NCBI GenBank assembly: GCA_030867875.1
Contig: JAOWCC010001634.1
Span: 131,230,807-131,294,806 of the forward strand
Length of the DNA stretch: 64,000 bases
Origin: Actinernus sp. WN-2022
Taxonomy: Eukaryota; Cnidaria; Anthozoa; Actiniaria; Actinernidae
Reading direction: 5' to 3'
In this document: positions 41,862-53,167 of the stretch, one piece after another
Layout of the letters: each line of letters begins with the position of its first letter
Numbering within the stretch: the stretch's first letter is position 1
Made by a program: the position numbers and the translations under genes
Notes under the pieces: generated by a model
What the model was told of the DNA's origin: nothing
The model's input: the letters and a program-made list of their open reading frames with translations, nothing else
Database searches by the model: none

Positions 41862-43040
41862 TGAGCCTGTTCCCAGTAAAACTTCAGACATCGGAGTAAA
41901 CCCGGTGTAGCCAAAGTAGCCAGTTGTTGTTGTTGAGCCATTCCCGGTCTCGAAGACATTTCGGCTAGCTAGTGGCTATAGCATGTATGTGCTACTTTTC
42001 AATTCGAGTTTAAATAAAGGTTATTGTGTTGTATTTGTATTATTTAAATATGAAATATATGTAGCGTACTGATAAAAAATAAAAACTCCCCTAGACCACA
42101 GCGCATGAATCCGACTCCCACCTACAATGTGAGACGCGACCCCAACATTGCAAAGCTTTCATCTTCAAACATGGCCTTCCCTTGAATGTCGGGGCCCCCG
42201 AAGGTCTTTGAATTCCAAGGAAACTCTCGGTGCATTTACTCGACTGCATGGGAGGAGAACTACCGGGACCCAAAGCCACGCGGCGGCCAAGATGGGGGAA
42301 CTTATATCCTCCTTCCCCCTCCTCTCTCCCACCACAGGAATCCCAAATTAACCAGAGCCTGCAAGCAGGCTAGGGGGAACTAGGCTACTGGTATTCTGAG
42401 GTTCAGTTCGAGGCACAAACGTTATTTATACAGGGAAATGAAGACCACACAGTCAAATAATACTATCATAGCATCAAACTCGGACAACTTTACGCTTCTT
42501 TATTGAATACGTAAAGTTGGTTGCCATCTTTACGTAGATTTTCGTAAGCGTAAAGATGCGTAAAGTAATTAAGTTGCTATCTTTATGCAGATTTACTTGG
42601 AAGCTAAAAGTAGAGTTATGTGCTATCTTTACGTAGATTGACGGAAGCATAAAGATGCGTAAACACAGGGCCGGTATAAAGTTTCTCAGCCTGACTGTGT
42701 AAAATCCCAGAAAGGATCGTTAAGACCCATGGCCATGCATAAAATTTGAAGACGGTTAGAGAAGTGTTTAATTAATAAAATAAACGGAAAACAACAATGT
42801 TGCGTGCATATTGATATATTTTAATGTTAACACATCACATTTCCCAATTTGAGCGTCAAGAAAATATCTGAAGGATAATAAAGACAATTAACGATATTGA
42901 ATACGAGTGTAGTTTACCGTGAGACGTATGAAACAAGTCTATCCGTGATTTATAGAAATAATTGAGCTATATATATTCCCTTGTACTTCTCAGTTTGTAA
43001 ATTGTTGAAGACGTGAAGAATGACTCCTGTGACCAGCACA
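41862..43040. other. Mostly unrecognised DNA with a diverged tandem repeat
   Basis: Between 42490 and 42670 the phrase TATCTTTACGTAGATT...CGTAAAGATGCGTAAA occurs about three times with a spacing near 65-70 bases. Overlapping small open frames at 42090-42380 on both strands have no recognisable motif. Confidence 0.45.
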
Positions 43041-43050
43041 CTTTTTTTTA

Positions 43051-43370
43051 CTGGTATTATACAGTCCGTATACATCAAGATCAGTACACGTCAGTATACC
43101 GGCCCGTGTACGGTAACTCGTACACAGCGTATAATGAATCAGATGTATACTGGTCATTATACAGTCCGTATACATCAATATCAGTACACGTCAGTATACC
43201 GGTCCGTATACGGTAACTCGTACACAGCGTATAATGAATCAGATGTATACTGATCATTATACAGTCCGTATACATCAAGATCAGTATACGTCAGTATACC
43301 GGTCCGTACACAAGGTGTATACGACTCAGCATACTTCATTATACATGACATTTCATGCAGTGAGTTTTCA
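43051..43370. repeat. GTATAC-rich element with 100-bp tandem units
   Basis: ACAGTCCGTATACATCAAGA recurs at 43061, 43161 and 43261 with an exact 100-base period; each unit has several GTATAC palindromes. The right side (TTTCATGCAGTGAG) is the reverse complement of the left end of the 28180 element, so the two belong together. Confidence 0.85.
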
Positions 43371-44564
43371 AAACATACTGAATAACTTGATTTCCCACCT
43401 TTTGCTGGTGAGAGACCTTTATATTAGATGTCTGAGTCAGTCAGCTGTGGTTCTCATATGAACTAATAACGAACCTCGCGCACATGTGGGATGGTAAGAA
43501 TCAAAGCAAATATTCAAAAATGACTAATAGTCTGTGTAAATATACAGTATTCAAGTAAAATAATGAAAATACTTTCAATCAAGCATCGAAGGAGGGGGTT
43601 TTAACTGTTTTAACCCACCAATTGAACACTGACTCCATACATGCGTAGTACCATGTGTATTCATCTGCTTCTGTGAGCTTCTGGGACAAGATGACGGTGG
43701 TATTTTTCCCGGTGGAATAAATATTTACTGGTTATTTCATGTTTTTTTATGGAATACCGCGGAATATTTCACGAGAAATTTGTGTTATTTTGTATACAAT
43801 GAGCCTTTATATACCAAAACAAGATGAATTTCGAGTGAAATTTTCGCCGGTATTCTATATAAAACCACGAAATAACCATATTATCCTATAAAAACTAATT
43901 TACGGGAAGATTTATCACGACGGACGATAGACTTCGAATTTTATCCCCGGAAAATAAAAGTTTATTAAAATTTATTCCAAAATGTTGTGCTTACATGTAA
44001 CTATTAATAACGCCTGTTCTATGCTCTGTCGCTGCGCTCCGCCGCATAGAACATATTTATGTTGTATATTCTAGATACACATCAAGCAAGGCGTGTTAGG
44101 AGGAAGCCGACCAGTTATGTCAAGTTTATTGCCGTATAAACATTACATATTAATGTTAAACTAATGACGAATCGCCGGATACGAAAAACCAGGTTAAAGG
44201 AAAAAAATATTCTAGAAACGTATACTCCAACCCAATGCGAATTCGCCGAGACCCCTCAGGAGGTTAGGGGTCGTCAAAAGAAAAAACTTACATTACAGAG
44301 GAATGTCTAGAAAATGTTGGCCCGGATAACCAAGCGTGTAAACCGGTTGGCGTCAAGTTAAACTATATGTAAATATCATCTTAAATAACAACTCCAAGTC
44401 CTTAGGGAAGTGCACGAGGTGCTAATTACGAATGCCCAACAAAAATACATATAGTGCCAAGTGGCGGACCAATGAGAGCGCACGAAAATTTTGTGGTGAA
44501 CTATACCAGTCAGAATCGAAGATAATTATGTGGTAAACGTGCTCAGTCTCGGACAGCTTTGTGC
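43371..44564. other. Non-coding stretch, nothing recognised
   Basis: No exon or clear element end was found. AT-rich with scattered short direct repeats. Confidence 0.35.
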
Positions 44565-44788
44565 TGTATTTGTAGGTATTAAAATATACATTGCTTACGA
44601 ATATTTAAACTGTCTGTTAAAAACAAAATTGGGTGTCACAACTAATACTAAGTCCCAGGGATAGGGGCATTTGATCGCCTAATACGACGATGGGGTAGGG
44701 CATTTGAACAACATTTTGACCCGGGGGACAGGAATTTGAACAATCCAAACTCCAAAAATTCAAATGCCCGGGGGTTGCCCGGCGGGGG
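44565..44788. mobile_element. Half element of the GGGGCATTTG family
   Basis: The sequence is the reverse complement of 56305-56545 (AATACTAAGTCCCAGGGATA, GGGGCATTTGATCGCC, CCAAACTCCAAAAATTCAAA). The outermost terminal repeat is missing: after GGGGGATGTTGA it joins a retroelement. Confidence 0.75.
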
Positions 44789-45384
44789 ATGTTGAAGTAC
44801 TTTAATTGTATATTGTCCATCAATTTGATATCAACGTTCGATGTTTATGATAAACATAATGTTCCATTGATATTTCAAAATGTTCTTGTCCCCGTTTCTC
44901 AAATCCACAGCTATGATACTAGATATTCTTCAAGAGATAATCTGTACAGACCAGCAATAAGAACAAACTATGGGCTATTTTCATTTCGATATTTTGCCAC
45001 TAGAGTATGGGAAGAAATTCCATTCAACATTAAACAATTGGGAAAATGGAAATTTAAGAAAGACTACAAAAAAATATTGTTAGAAAATCAAACATAGAAT
45101 TCCTTCTTTTTTTCCTATTCTATCCTTCTACTGATTGCCATTATGCCGAATTGCCAACATGCTGCTTGCTCTGAATTTTCTTAGACAATTATTTCACATA
45201 ATTTATATTACTATTTCTTGATGTCGCAGAGGCCAACTCGAAAGCTTTGCTACTTTGGCCTCTGTACACTTATATGTAATTACTTGTTTTTCTTTTTCTG
45301 TACCTATAGTCTCTAGTTAGTCTAAGTTACATTGTTATAATATTTCCTGGAAAAGTGTAAGAATAAAATTGAATTGAATTGAAT
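44789..45384 (+). mobile_element. 3' end of a non-LTR retrotransposon
   Basis: An open frame contains HSYDTRYSSRDNLYRPAIRT, NYGLFSFRYFATRVWEEIPF and KFKKDYKKILLENQT, the C-terminal block of ORF2 of a Jockey/RTE-like family. The element ends AATAAAATTGAATTGAATTG, a polyadenylation signal and (GAATT)n tail. Confidence 0.75.
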
Positions 45385-45677
45385 CGATGTAAACGTCGAA
45401 TTTAATGACCTAGTTAGCTTGCCTGTTTGTTACCCCATTTCAGACCACGTGTTCAGTCTCCAGAGGATTCAGTGGCAGTGCATTGTTTCCATTTATAGAA
45501 ATTGGTACATTTGTTCTTGGGCATTACTCAAGGGAAAAGTCAGGTGATATTTCTGCCACTGTTTGTCCTTATGCAATACAAAAAAGGGGTAAAAGAAATG
45601 GTCAAATTTCGTCGTAGTGGCACTTTAAATGGGACAACAGGCAAGCTGACTTGGTCTATTGCTAACTGAATGTTTCC

Positions 45678-45797
45678 TAGCCTGCGTACAGCATCCCCTA
45701 CTTGAGCGAGAACGGCGATTTCATCGTTTCGGTTTCTCTCCATGGAAACGATGAAATCGCCGTTCTCCCTCAAGTAGGGGATGCTGTACGCAGGCTA
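45678..45797. mobile_element. 120-bp hairpin MITE with 9-bp target duplication
   Basis: TAGCCTGCGTACAGCATCCC pairs with GGGATGCTGTACGCAGGCTA and pairing continues almost to the centre. AATGTTTCC flanks both ends (45669-45677 and 45798-45806). A 9-bp duplication suggests a MULE-type mobiliser. Confidence 0.9.
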
Positions 45798-45806
45798 AAT
45801 GTTTCC

Positions 45807-46374
45807 ATGAAATCGGCGATTTGGCGAACAAAGAGCACTCTGTGAACCAGAGGATCCTTTTCTTTTCACATTTTCTCTTCGAGGAATCACTATAATTTCC
45901 AGCAGCACAGGAGTGTGTTTCTGCATTAACACAAGAGATTCGTGTCGATTTGTAATTGCCGCCAGCATAAGGTTCGCAGTCAGAAACTGATATCCCCGCT
46001 TTTCAGCCTGTAGTGTCTTCATACGGAAGTATTGGAGGCATCTGCACTTGGTATTATTAAAGCACAAACATGCATTTTCACATGCGTCAGGATCCAGCGG
46101 TACTTTTTCCGTGCTATTTTCCCGCCATCCGTGTATGGGTGTAGGCGTCTGCGCACGACATTTAGCCCGAAAGCGTAGAATTGTGGGTAATTTATAATAG
46201 CACAAGTGAAGTTGGACGTTTGAATCAATGTCAAACTTGTGTTGTTTTACTCGACTGGTCCAGTCGCAAATACAAACATCAGATTCGGCACGAGAAGTTC
46301 GACGTTTGAACCGTGCCCAAGTGATTTTCGCAATAAATTATACTGCAACAGATTCTTTGAAGGCTAGTTAACGT
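45807..46374. other. Stretch with an unassigned minus-strand open frame
   Basis: A 136-codon minus frame (46205-45795) runs through non-repetitive DNA into the MITE at 45797. It contains ACENACLCFNNTKCRCLQYF but no recognised domain, and its end lies in transposon sequence. I do not call it a gene. Confidence 0.3.
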
Positions 46375-46636
46375 TCGGGGGTAGAAGCGGAATATTTTCA
46401 CTCTAAAAATTCCGTATTCCTCTGCTCTCCTGAGGTAAATATTCCCATTCCCTATTAATTTTTTTTTGGATATTCCTTATTCTTTTTATGAGGGATATTA
46501 GAATATTCCCTATTCTCTATTTGTCATGCGCTTTATTGAAATATTCCGTATTCAGTATATTTTTCAGGCAAATATTCAATATTCCTCAGTTTTCAACCAC
46601 GATATTCAATATTCAATATTCCGCTTCTACCCCCGA
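46375..46636. mobile_element. 262-bp TIR element with 7-bp target duplication and ATATTC iterations
   Basis: TCGGGGGTAGAAGCGGAATA pairs with TATTCCGCTTCTACCCCCGA. TTAACGT flanks both ends (46368-46374, 46637-46643). The interior consists largely of ATATTCC(G/C)TATTC variants. Confidence 0.85.
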
Positions 46637-47269
46637 TTAACGTATTCATATACACAGCATTCATGGTAAGCAAGTTTTAATTTTAATATGTATATTTAGT
46701 GCTTAGATAGTTACTAGATAAACATTTTATTCTAGTATTTTAAATTCAATGTATTGCTGAAGATATTTTCCATAGCTATCGGGAAAGGCCATTCATATCT
46801 CAGCGGTAAAGACCACAGGTAACCCAAATGTTTGTTTATTTTCCTTTCTACGCAGAATGCATTTCACGAGTTGTTAGTGTGATTTTTATAACTAGTCGTG
46901 AAGTATCTTTAAATATACTTATCAAACTCATTACTTATTCATGCTATGAATGGAAATGACTGTGTTATTGGTGATCTGATACGGATTCGTCCTCATTTAC
47001 ATAATATAAATTTTTGCTTCAATTTACTCGGCCGAAATAGGTCGTTTCGCCAAAATAATTACTGAAAAACAGGACTCTATACATCTAGACTTTGGTAAGT
47101 CATATACTGTACAGAACTAGTGTCCGTGTTTTGTGGAATTTACAAACGCTCACACCTCTGATCGAGTTTGTAAATCCGATAAAACACGGCTACTCATTCT
47201 GTAAACAATGGTATGTAATCAACTAAAGTCGATTGAGGTATGCTAACCGCCGTGGAAAGCGAGTAGCAG

Positions 47270-47301
47270 CTGACGTTTCGAGCGCTAGCCCTTCGTCAGA
47301 G
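47270..47301 (-). ncRNA. Hammerhead ribozyme motif, left end of the Penelope-like element
   Basis: On the minus strand CTGACGA, stem II GGGC-TAGC-GCTC, then GAAAC and GTC. All core positions CUGANGA, GAAA and the GUC cleavage triplet are present. Confidence 0.8.
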
Positions 47302-47315
47302 CAAAAGAGGGAATT

Positions 47316-47642
47316 ACCCTATATCATTATGACGTCACGGCTTGTTTATGAGGGGGACAGAATCGACTTGAACAATAGAATTTTGAACTAAATCTGCTCT
47401 GCTGAGGAAAATTTAACTTCGAATTGTCTGGTTTCCAGATATCAGTTGTATCAATGTTTATCCCACAATATTTACCGTATTTGGTGGCTGTTAGCGCTAT
47501 TCTACGTTCTTCAAAATGCATTTGATAGCGATTTCCTTTGTGTTGTTGCTGTTTTGTCCCTGTTTTGTCCCCCTCCCACGACCGTGATCCTTAGCGTTTA
47601 AACAATAGATTGTTTTGATATGACGTCATAGTGATATAGGTC
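47316..47642. mobile_element. 327-bp TIR element nested in the Penelope-like element
   Basis: CCCTATATCATTATGACGTCA pairs imperfectly with TGACGTCATAGTGATATAGG. AATT flanks both ends (47312-47315, 47643-47646), and joining the flanks recreates the sequence GAGGGAATTGTGGG present in the other arm, which serves as the empty site. Confidence 0.85.
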
Positions 47643-47777
47643 AATTGTGGGTGGGGAAATGGTTTATAAGTGTCGAGTGCATGCTTACCGCTGAGGAAAC
47701 ATGTACTCGGATCAATTGGGATCAAAGGAAATTGCGCCAATGCATGATTACCGCTAAGGAAACATGTGCTCAGATGG

Positions 47778-49476
47778 CTCCTTTCGTACGATCTTTACCT
47801 TCCTACATTAAGGACACTAACCATGCACTCCAGATTTTTGACCAGTTTACATTTCATACCGACAATAAGTTCCTATTCACAATGGACGTTAAGTCTCTGT
47901 ACACTGTCATACCCAATGACGAGGGACTTAAAGCACTTAAACACTTCTTTGACCGCCGAACTAACCTGGAACCTAGCACCGAAACTCTAATTCGTTTAGC
48001 CGAGCTCGTTCTTACTCTCAATTGCTTTTCATTTTCTGGTGAATTTTACAAGCAGACTAACGGCGTAGCTATGGGCTCTAAAATGGGCCCCAGTTATGCT
48101 AACCTTTTTGTTGGTTATGTAGAGGAACAAATTTTTGATCAGTACGACGGTCCTACGCCTGATTTTTTCGGTCGTTATGTCTCTATCAATTCCAAGCCCG
48201 CCCATCCCCCCCCCCCCCCCCCCGGGCAAGATGGGGCATTTGACAACCTATCTGTTCCTGGGGTGGGGCATTTGTTTTGCGTCAGCCCGAGCCCGGGGCA
48301 TTTGTCAAAAAAATATCCCACCCCTCCCCTGTTTGATTTTGTTTTGCTCAACTGATCAACACGTGCTTGCTTCATCGATCAACATGGCGGCGGAAAAGTC
48401 ATCCGTGAACATGACGTTAGGAATTTTCCAGTTTCGGGGTGAAGTGTGCGGTTTGTTGGGAACTGGCTAGTGAATGTGGGATTTGGGGGCACTTACGAAA
48501 GTGTTTGAAGGTGAGTACTGCATTACTTTAATAAAGAAAAGCGGTGAAATGTGGCTTTGAAACGGCGAAGAAATTTGGCGCGTTCGCTATACTTGCCCCG
48601 GGGTGGGGCATTTGCATAACTTAGCTGGCCCCACGGTGGGGCATTTGCAACGTTCTGATTCCAAAATGACAAAATCCCCACAAATGCCCGGGGGGGGCAT
48701 GGGCGGGCTTGGAATTGATAGAGACATTACATCGATGACTGCATCGGTGCAACTTCTTCTAGTAAACGGGATCTAGAACGGTTTATTGATTTTGTTAACA
48801 ACTTTCATCCGGCTCTCGACTTCACATGGGAGATTTCAGATGTTTCTATCACTTTTTTGGATGTCAATGTTTCTGTTAGCGGCAATAGTCTAACCACTAC
48901 TGTTCATTACAAGCCAACTGATTCGCACAGTTATTTATTGTTTTCATCTTCTCATCCTACACATGTTAAAACCTCTATCCCATATTCTCAATTCCTTAGG
49001 CTTCGCCGTTTGTGCAGCGATGAATCCGACTTCAATTCAAAGTCCGAGGAGATGCACCAGTTCTTTGTCGAGCGCGGTTATCCTAACGCTGTTGTGACAA
49101 CTGCATTGAACCGCGCCCGTGACATCGACGACAGAAGCACGGCTCTGCTACCGTCCAAACCCTCTGGTCCAAACCTAAGACAAGATAGGATTCCGTTTCC
49201 ATTAACTTACCATCCGTCTAATCTGTCTATCAAGAAAATTATCCAGAGGAACTTTAAGATTTTACAGAGTGATCCAGAGACCGCCTCTATTTTCCCGCAG
49301 CCTCCTCTCATTTCTTTCAAACGTGACAAGAATCTCCGTGATTCCCTAGTCAAAGGATCACTACAACCTGATCTTCAACCAGGCACTTTTAAATGTTCTA
49401 GGACACGATGCAATACCTGTGCTTACACTAAACCTACGACATCTATTTCAGGACCGAAAAGCTCTCTTAAAGTCTG
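47778..49476 (+). pseudogene. Penelope-like reverse transcriptase, disrupted
   Basis: Motifs run PFVRSLPSYIKDTNHALQIF, FTMDVKSLYTVIPNDEGLKA (RT motif A), TNGVAMGSKMGPSYANLFV (motif B), FFGRY then, after the 549-bp insertion, IDDCIGATSS (motif C, the YIDD active site). The thumb and linker follow (LDFTWEISDVSITFLDVNVS, YKPTDSHSYL, RGYPNAVVTTAL). The insertion splits the catalytic YIDD codons; without it and one TTA the frame is continuous. No stop was seen in the rest apart from the frameshift before the endonuclease. Confidence 0.85.
48178..48726. mobile_element. 549-bp TIR element of the GGGGCATTTG family, TTA duplication
   Basis: TGTCTCTATCAATTCCAAGC pairs with GCTTGGAATTGATAGAGACA. TTA stands on both sides (48175-48177, 48727-48729); removing the element and one TTA restores the Arg-Tyr-Ile-Asp-Asp reading of the host RT. 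GGGGCATTTG occurs several times inside each end. Confidence 0.9.
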
Positions 49477-49802
49477 ATCATTTTGATTGTACTTCCAGTA
49501 ATGTCATTTATTGCATCACCTGCACACTTTGTAACAAACTCTACATCGGAGAAACAGGGCGAAGATTAGGAGATCGATTCCGCGAACACTTGCTAGATGT
49601 TAGAACTAACAGCAAGGATTTCGCCAAACTTGTAGCTCGTCACTTTAACCTTCCTGGTCATTGCATTGATCACATCACTGTATGCGGCATTTCTCTGCAT
49701 CAAGGTACTACCGACACTCGTAAACGCAAAGAACAGAACTTTATTTTCAAATTAGGAACTTTGTCACCTCACGGTATTAATGAACGCTTTTCGTTCATTT
49801 AA
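49455..49802 (+). pseudogene. Penelope-like GIY-YIG endonuclease domain
   Basis: The frame has the CxC-type knuckle VIYCITCTLCNKLYIGETG, with YIG as the second half of GIY-YIG, followed by RRLGDRFREHLLDV (catalytic Arg and the conserved H) and a late Glu (RKRKEQNFIFKLGTL). Length and order are normal. It lies in a different frame from the RT part, one base out, so it is not expressed as the usual fusion. Confidence 0.85.
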
Positions 49803-50068
49803 TTTCAGAATTCATGTATTCACTCACACTTAGATCAGCATGTTTCCTTGGTTTACTCATCAACACTTGCTGTTACAACTATTAGCATTTCTATTGTTGG
49901 CGCACTTTTCTTTGATCACAATTGATCCGAGCACATGTTTCCTTAGCGGTAATCATGCATTGGCGCAATTTCCTTTGATCCCAATTGATCCGAGTACATG
50001 TTTCCTCAGCGGTATGCATGCACTCGACACTTATAAACCATTTCCCCACCCACAATTCCCTCTTTTGC

Positions 50069-50100
50069 TCTGACGAAGGGCTAGCGCTCGAAACGTCAGC
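50069..50100 (+). ncRNA. Hammerhead ribozyme motif, right end of the Penelope-like element
   Basis: CTGACGA at 50070-50076, stem II GGGC/GCTC, GAAAC at 50090-50094 and GTC at 50095-50097. It is the exact counterpart of the minus-strand motif at 47270-47301. Confidence 0.8.
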
Positions 50101-50350
50101 TGCTACTCGCTTTCCACGGCGGTTAGCATACCTCAATCGACTTTAGTTGATTACATACCATTGTTTATCTTCCCCGCCGACGCAGACCAAAACTAGTTTT
50201 TACAGGAACTAGTTGCCTATCATACTCATTCTGTATACGTGTTTCAAAACAGGTCCCGGATAAGCGGCAAGCAACATAGCCAGACCGAATGGATTATGGT
50301 TGTTACTAAAAGTCTGATTTTGGAGTCAAAGGCTTTATGAAAAATATTAA

Positions 50351-50811
50351 GTAATGGTCCAGATAAGAACTGTAGTGTCCACGGCAAGGAATGTTAAAAG
50401 GTGTTAATTTTCTATTATTATTTCCCGTAATTTCATTGGTTGATACTTATAAATTCAATAGAAACACATCGAAATAATGCATTTTCATTCGATATTTTTT
50501 TGTGGTTTGAATTTATTTTTGATCAAACTACCTATGGTTTAATTTCGAAGAATATCGTGTGTGGGGAAAGTTCTCAAATTTGTGATTGAAAAATCCTTTG
50601 TTTTCTCTGAATCCGATTGGCTGGATGATGGCTCCTCTGCGTTTTCACAGACAAGAGAGCCAATAGCATAAAAAATACTTTATTTTCGAGATGTAGTTTG
50701 GACTGTAGATACCTCCTAAAGCACTTAAGGCATATTGAAGCAAAATCGTATGTGGGGGAGGCTCTGCCGCAGAACAATGGCTTCTACTACAGTTCTTATC
50801 TGGACCATTAC
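50351..50811. mobile_element. 461-bp TIR element flanked by TTAA
   Basis: GTAATGGTCCAGATAAGAAC pairs with GTTCTTATCTGGACCATTAC; TTAA lies on both sides (50347-50350, 50812-50815). TTAA insertion is shared by piggyBac and Kolobok types. Non-coding. Confidence 0.85.
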
Positions 50812-50933
50812 TTAATGGTTTCCTTCGAATGGATCATATTCCATTCCACATAGCGGCCGCCAGTTATAATGACAATCCTTAGTTGTCGCTTGTCCGTGAC
50901 AACCTTTTTGAAATAGGTGTATACAGTCAACTC

Positions 50934-51381
50934 TCTCTTAAGCGACCACCCTTGGTGCACGGAAAAAGTGGTCGCTTACGGGAGGTGGTCGCTTACGGGA
51001 AAAAGCAGCAAGTGCTTGCTAAACGGGTCAGACTTCTAGCACAGCTCTAGCTCATAGCTAAGCACGGGAGTTCTAGCTCAAGTTTTTCCAATCTTTTTCA
51101 GTTTCTTATCTGTCAGCGCCATTAAAAATTGAACTTTTTTGATCTTTGAGTAATAATTGTTTTTAAATACAGTACAATCTTCTTTGGTGGTCGCTTATCG
51201 GAAACAAAAAAAACAATTGAAAATATCAAGTGTTGAGACTAAAAAGTGGTCGCGGTTGCTTAAGAATGTTTGCGTTGGTCGCTTACGAGAGAGTTTTAAC
51301 GACAGAATTTGACTGACAAAAAAAATGGTTCTTTCGTAAAGTGGTCTCTTATGGGAGGTGGTCACAGGAGAGAGTTGACCG
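50934..51381. mobile_element. 448-bp MITE with TA borders
   Basis: CAGTCAACTCTCTCTTAAGC pairs with GAGAGAGTTGACCG; TA on both sides. The phrase GTGGTCGCTTACGGGA is repeated in both orientations inside. A Tc1/mariner or pogo-type mobiliser would fit. Confidence 0.8.
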
Positions 51382-51652
51382 TATTACTAAAAACGTTATC
51401 GTAATCGACTCGCTCATGAGGTAAAACCATCAAGACCAAAGGAGACCTTTGATTAGAGCAGTTTTCAATCGAGTGCCGGAAAGTAACTGCTTTCGAATTT
51501 GATTGGTTAGTTATCCATGATTGCGTTTACTTTGCCTCCTGATTGGTTGAAGTAAAACCAATCGTGAATGACTTCAGTTCGTGATTGGTTCATTGATGTT
51601 TTTACTTGCTCCTGTGATTGGCTCACTGGTTTTGGATTTACGACATTCATTA

Positions 51653-52415
51653 GTCCAGTTTCGTATTCGAAAATCACCGCTGAATGCGAGGACTACTTAG
51701 ATCTTAGATTTAGTATACACTAATACCGGAAGGTGCATAAAGTCATAAGAAAGCTTAAAGGTACTGCGCATGTATCGAGTAATCGCTCGTTTAGTGGCTG
51801 TTAATTGGATACAAATAGTTAAACTTCCCTCCCTCAATGCTTGATCGAAAGGATTTTCAATATTATGCCTAGAGACTGTTTATATACACTGTTTGTTAGT
51901 CATTTTTGCATATTTGCTTTCATTTTAAGCATCCCACATGGCCGAGAGGTTCGTTAGTTCATATCAAAATCGGTGGAAATAGCTCTTTCCGGCCCGGAAA
52001 AACGAATGTAAAGTCTTACCGTAACACAGCCCCTTTAAAGCTAGTTACAATACAATGGTGCGAACAATAATAGTTAAATACAGGTATAATAAATAGTCAT
52101 GTAAATGTAGCAATTTTAAATAAATAAATATATAAACAAATTATAAATGCCTCAGATATGGAGGAGGCTTCATGGAAAATAATAGAAAATAATGCTAATG
52201 CAGACGCATTTATACAGGGTTAGCCTCGTTCTAAAGTTAAACATACGTAAATAACAGCGAGAAGGTACAAAAAGCGAAACAACAACACGCACAGTTGTGA
52301 ATAGCCCACCTTCTTGCTGGTATTTATGAAATGTTTAACTAACGAATGAAGGCCCTGTATAAATGCGGCTGTAGTCATCGCATTTAGAGGTAATTTTCGA
52401 ATACGAAACTGAATT
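51653..52415. mobile_element. Hairpin MITE (AGTCCAGTTT family, copy 2, enlarged)
   Basis: AGTCCAGTTTCGTATTCGAA pairs with TTCGAATACGAAACTG at 52396-52411. The inner hairpin at 52210-52365 matches the copy at 32668 (AGCCTCGTTCTAAAGTTAAA; CCCACCTTCTTGCTGG), while the left part holds 450 extra bases. Confidence 0.7.
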
Positions 52416-53041
52416 GAAAACCGTTTTAAGCCGCGGCTACACTAGGGATTTCTAGCTTGCACAGGCAGCGCGCGGTGAAAACTGCACGTGTAGCCGCGTG
52501 CTGGGGACGCTACCGTTTTCATCAAGTCTCGTCGCTGGTGTGCGTAGCACCACACCGCGGCAAAACGGTATGCTCCGCTGGCCAAAAGAACGAAGGCTCT
52601 GCTATCAAATACAAATTACCGAGGGTTTCAACTTTTTTAGTAAATAATTTTATAACTTAGTAAACTCACAGTGAATTACAAATTAAGAAAACTTCAACCT
52701 GTTAAAGTCTTAGGCTTAGCTTTTAAGTAGTTTTCTTATTTTTTGACAAAACAGTTACACGGGTATGTGCCTGTTGTTTCATTTCAGTTTTCGCGGGAAA
52801 CTGGGGGCGGCCGCGCGCCGACAATAAATAGCAAATACGCATGCGCGTAACGTTTTGCCGCGGTGTGGCGTAGCACAGGTAACCGAACTCGAAACTGCCT
52901 GAATTAAAAAACCCAAACAGCCGTTAGCAGGCTAAATTAATCCTTCACTTCATTCAAGTCTTCCAATGAGCTTTAACAGCCGTCTTCCCAAATGATGCTC
53001 TGTAGATCATACTGCATCCTGATTTATAATGTCTTGTATTC
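52416..53041. other. GC-rich partial inverted repeat downstream of REXO4
   Basis: CACACCGCGGCAAAACG (about 52550) has its reverse complement CGTTTTGCCGCGGTGTG at about 52851. Complete ends could not be defined. Confidence 0.45.
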
Positions 53042-53167
53042 TCAGCTTTTTCCTTCAAGTTCTTCGGATGTTTTCCTGCCAAACCTAAACTTCTTTTCTT
53101 TGATTCCTTTCTCCCATTCGCGCTTGTGCATGGAGTACAATCTCATGGCGGCTTGTGCGTCCTCAAC
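53042..53167 (-). CDS. REXO4: REXO4 terminal exon: ExoIII motif and C-terminus
   Basis: Acceptor GATCTCGTCAG; VEDAQAAMRLYSMHKREWEK is followed by a basic tail ending SEELEGKS and TGA. The Asp in VEDA is the last catalytic acid, five residues after the His encoded by the previous exon. Confidence 0.9.
   Translation of the reverse strand, partial: VEDAQAAMRLYSMHKREWEKGIKEKKFRFGRKTSEELEGKS

Larger units (their letters stand above)
47202..50167 (+). mobile_element. Penelope-like retroelement with inverted hammerhead-bearing ends
   Basis: A plus-strand RT is followed by a GIY-YIG endonuclease, the defining order of Penelope-like elements. The ends are inverted: 47202-47310 (AACAATGGTATGTAATCAAC) is the reverse complement of 50060-50167, and 47645-47775 is the reverse complement of 49935-50055. 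Both ends carry a hammerhead motif. The copy is broken by nested elements at 47316-47642 and 48178-48726 and by one frameshift near 49460. The N-terminal part of the protein is missing. Confidence 0.9.

Noticed and set aside
42091..42383. Overlapping plus and minus frames near ATGTCGGGG
   Set aside because: Neither strand shows a motif or splice sites; not enough to call a gene.
45795..46205. 136-codon minus frame with several cysteines
   Set aside because: Its end lies inside a MITE, there is no recognised domain and no splice context. Left as unassigned.
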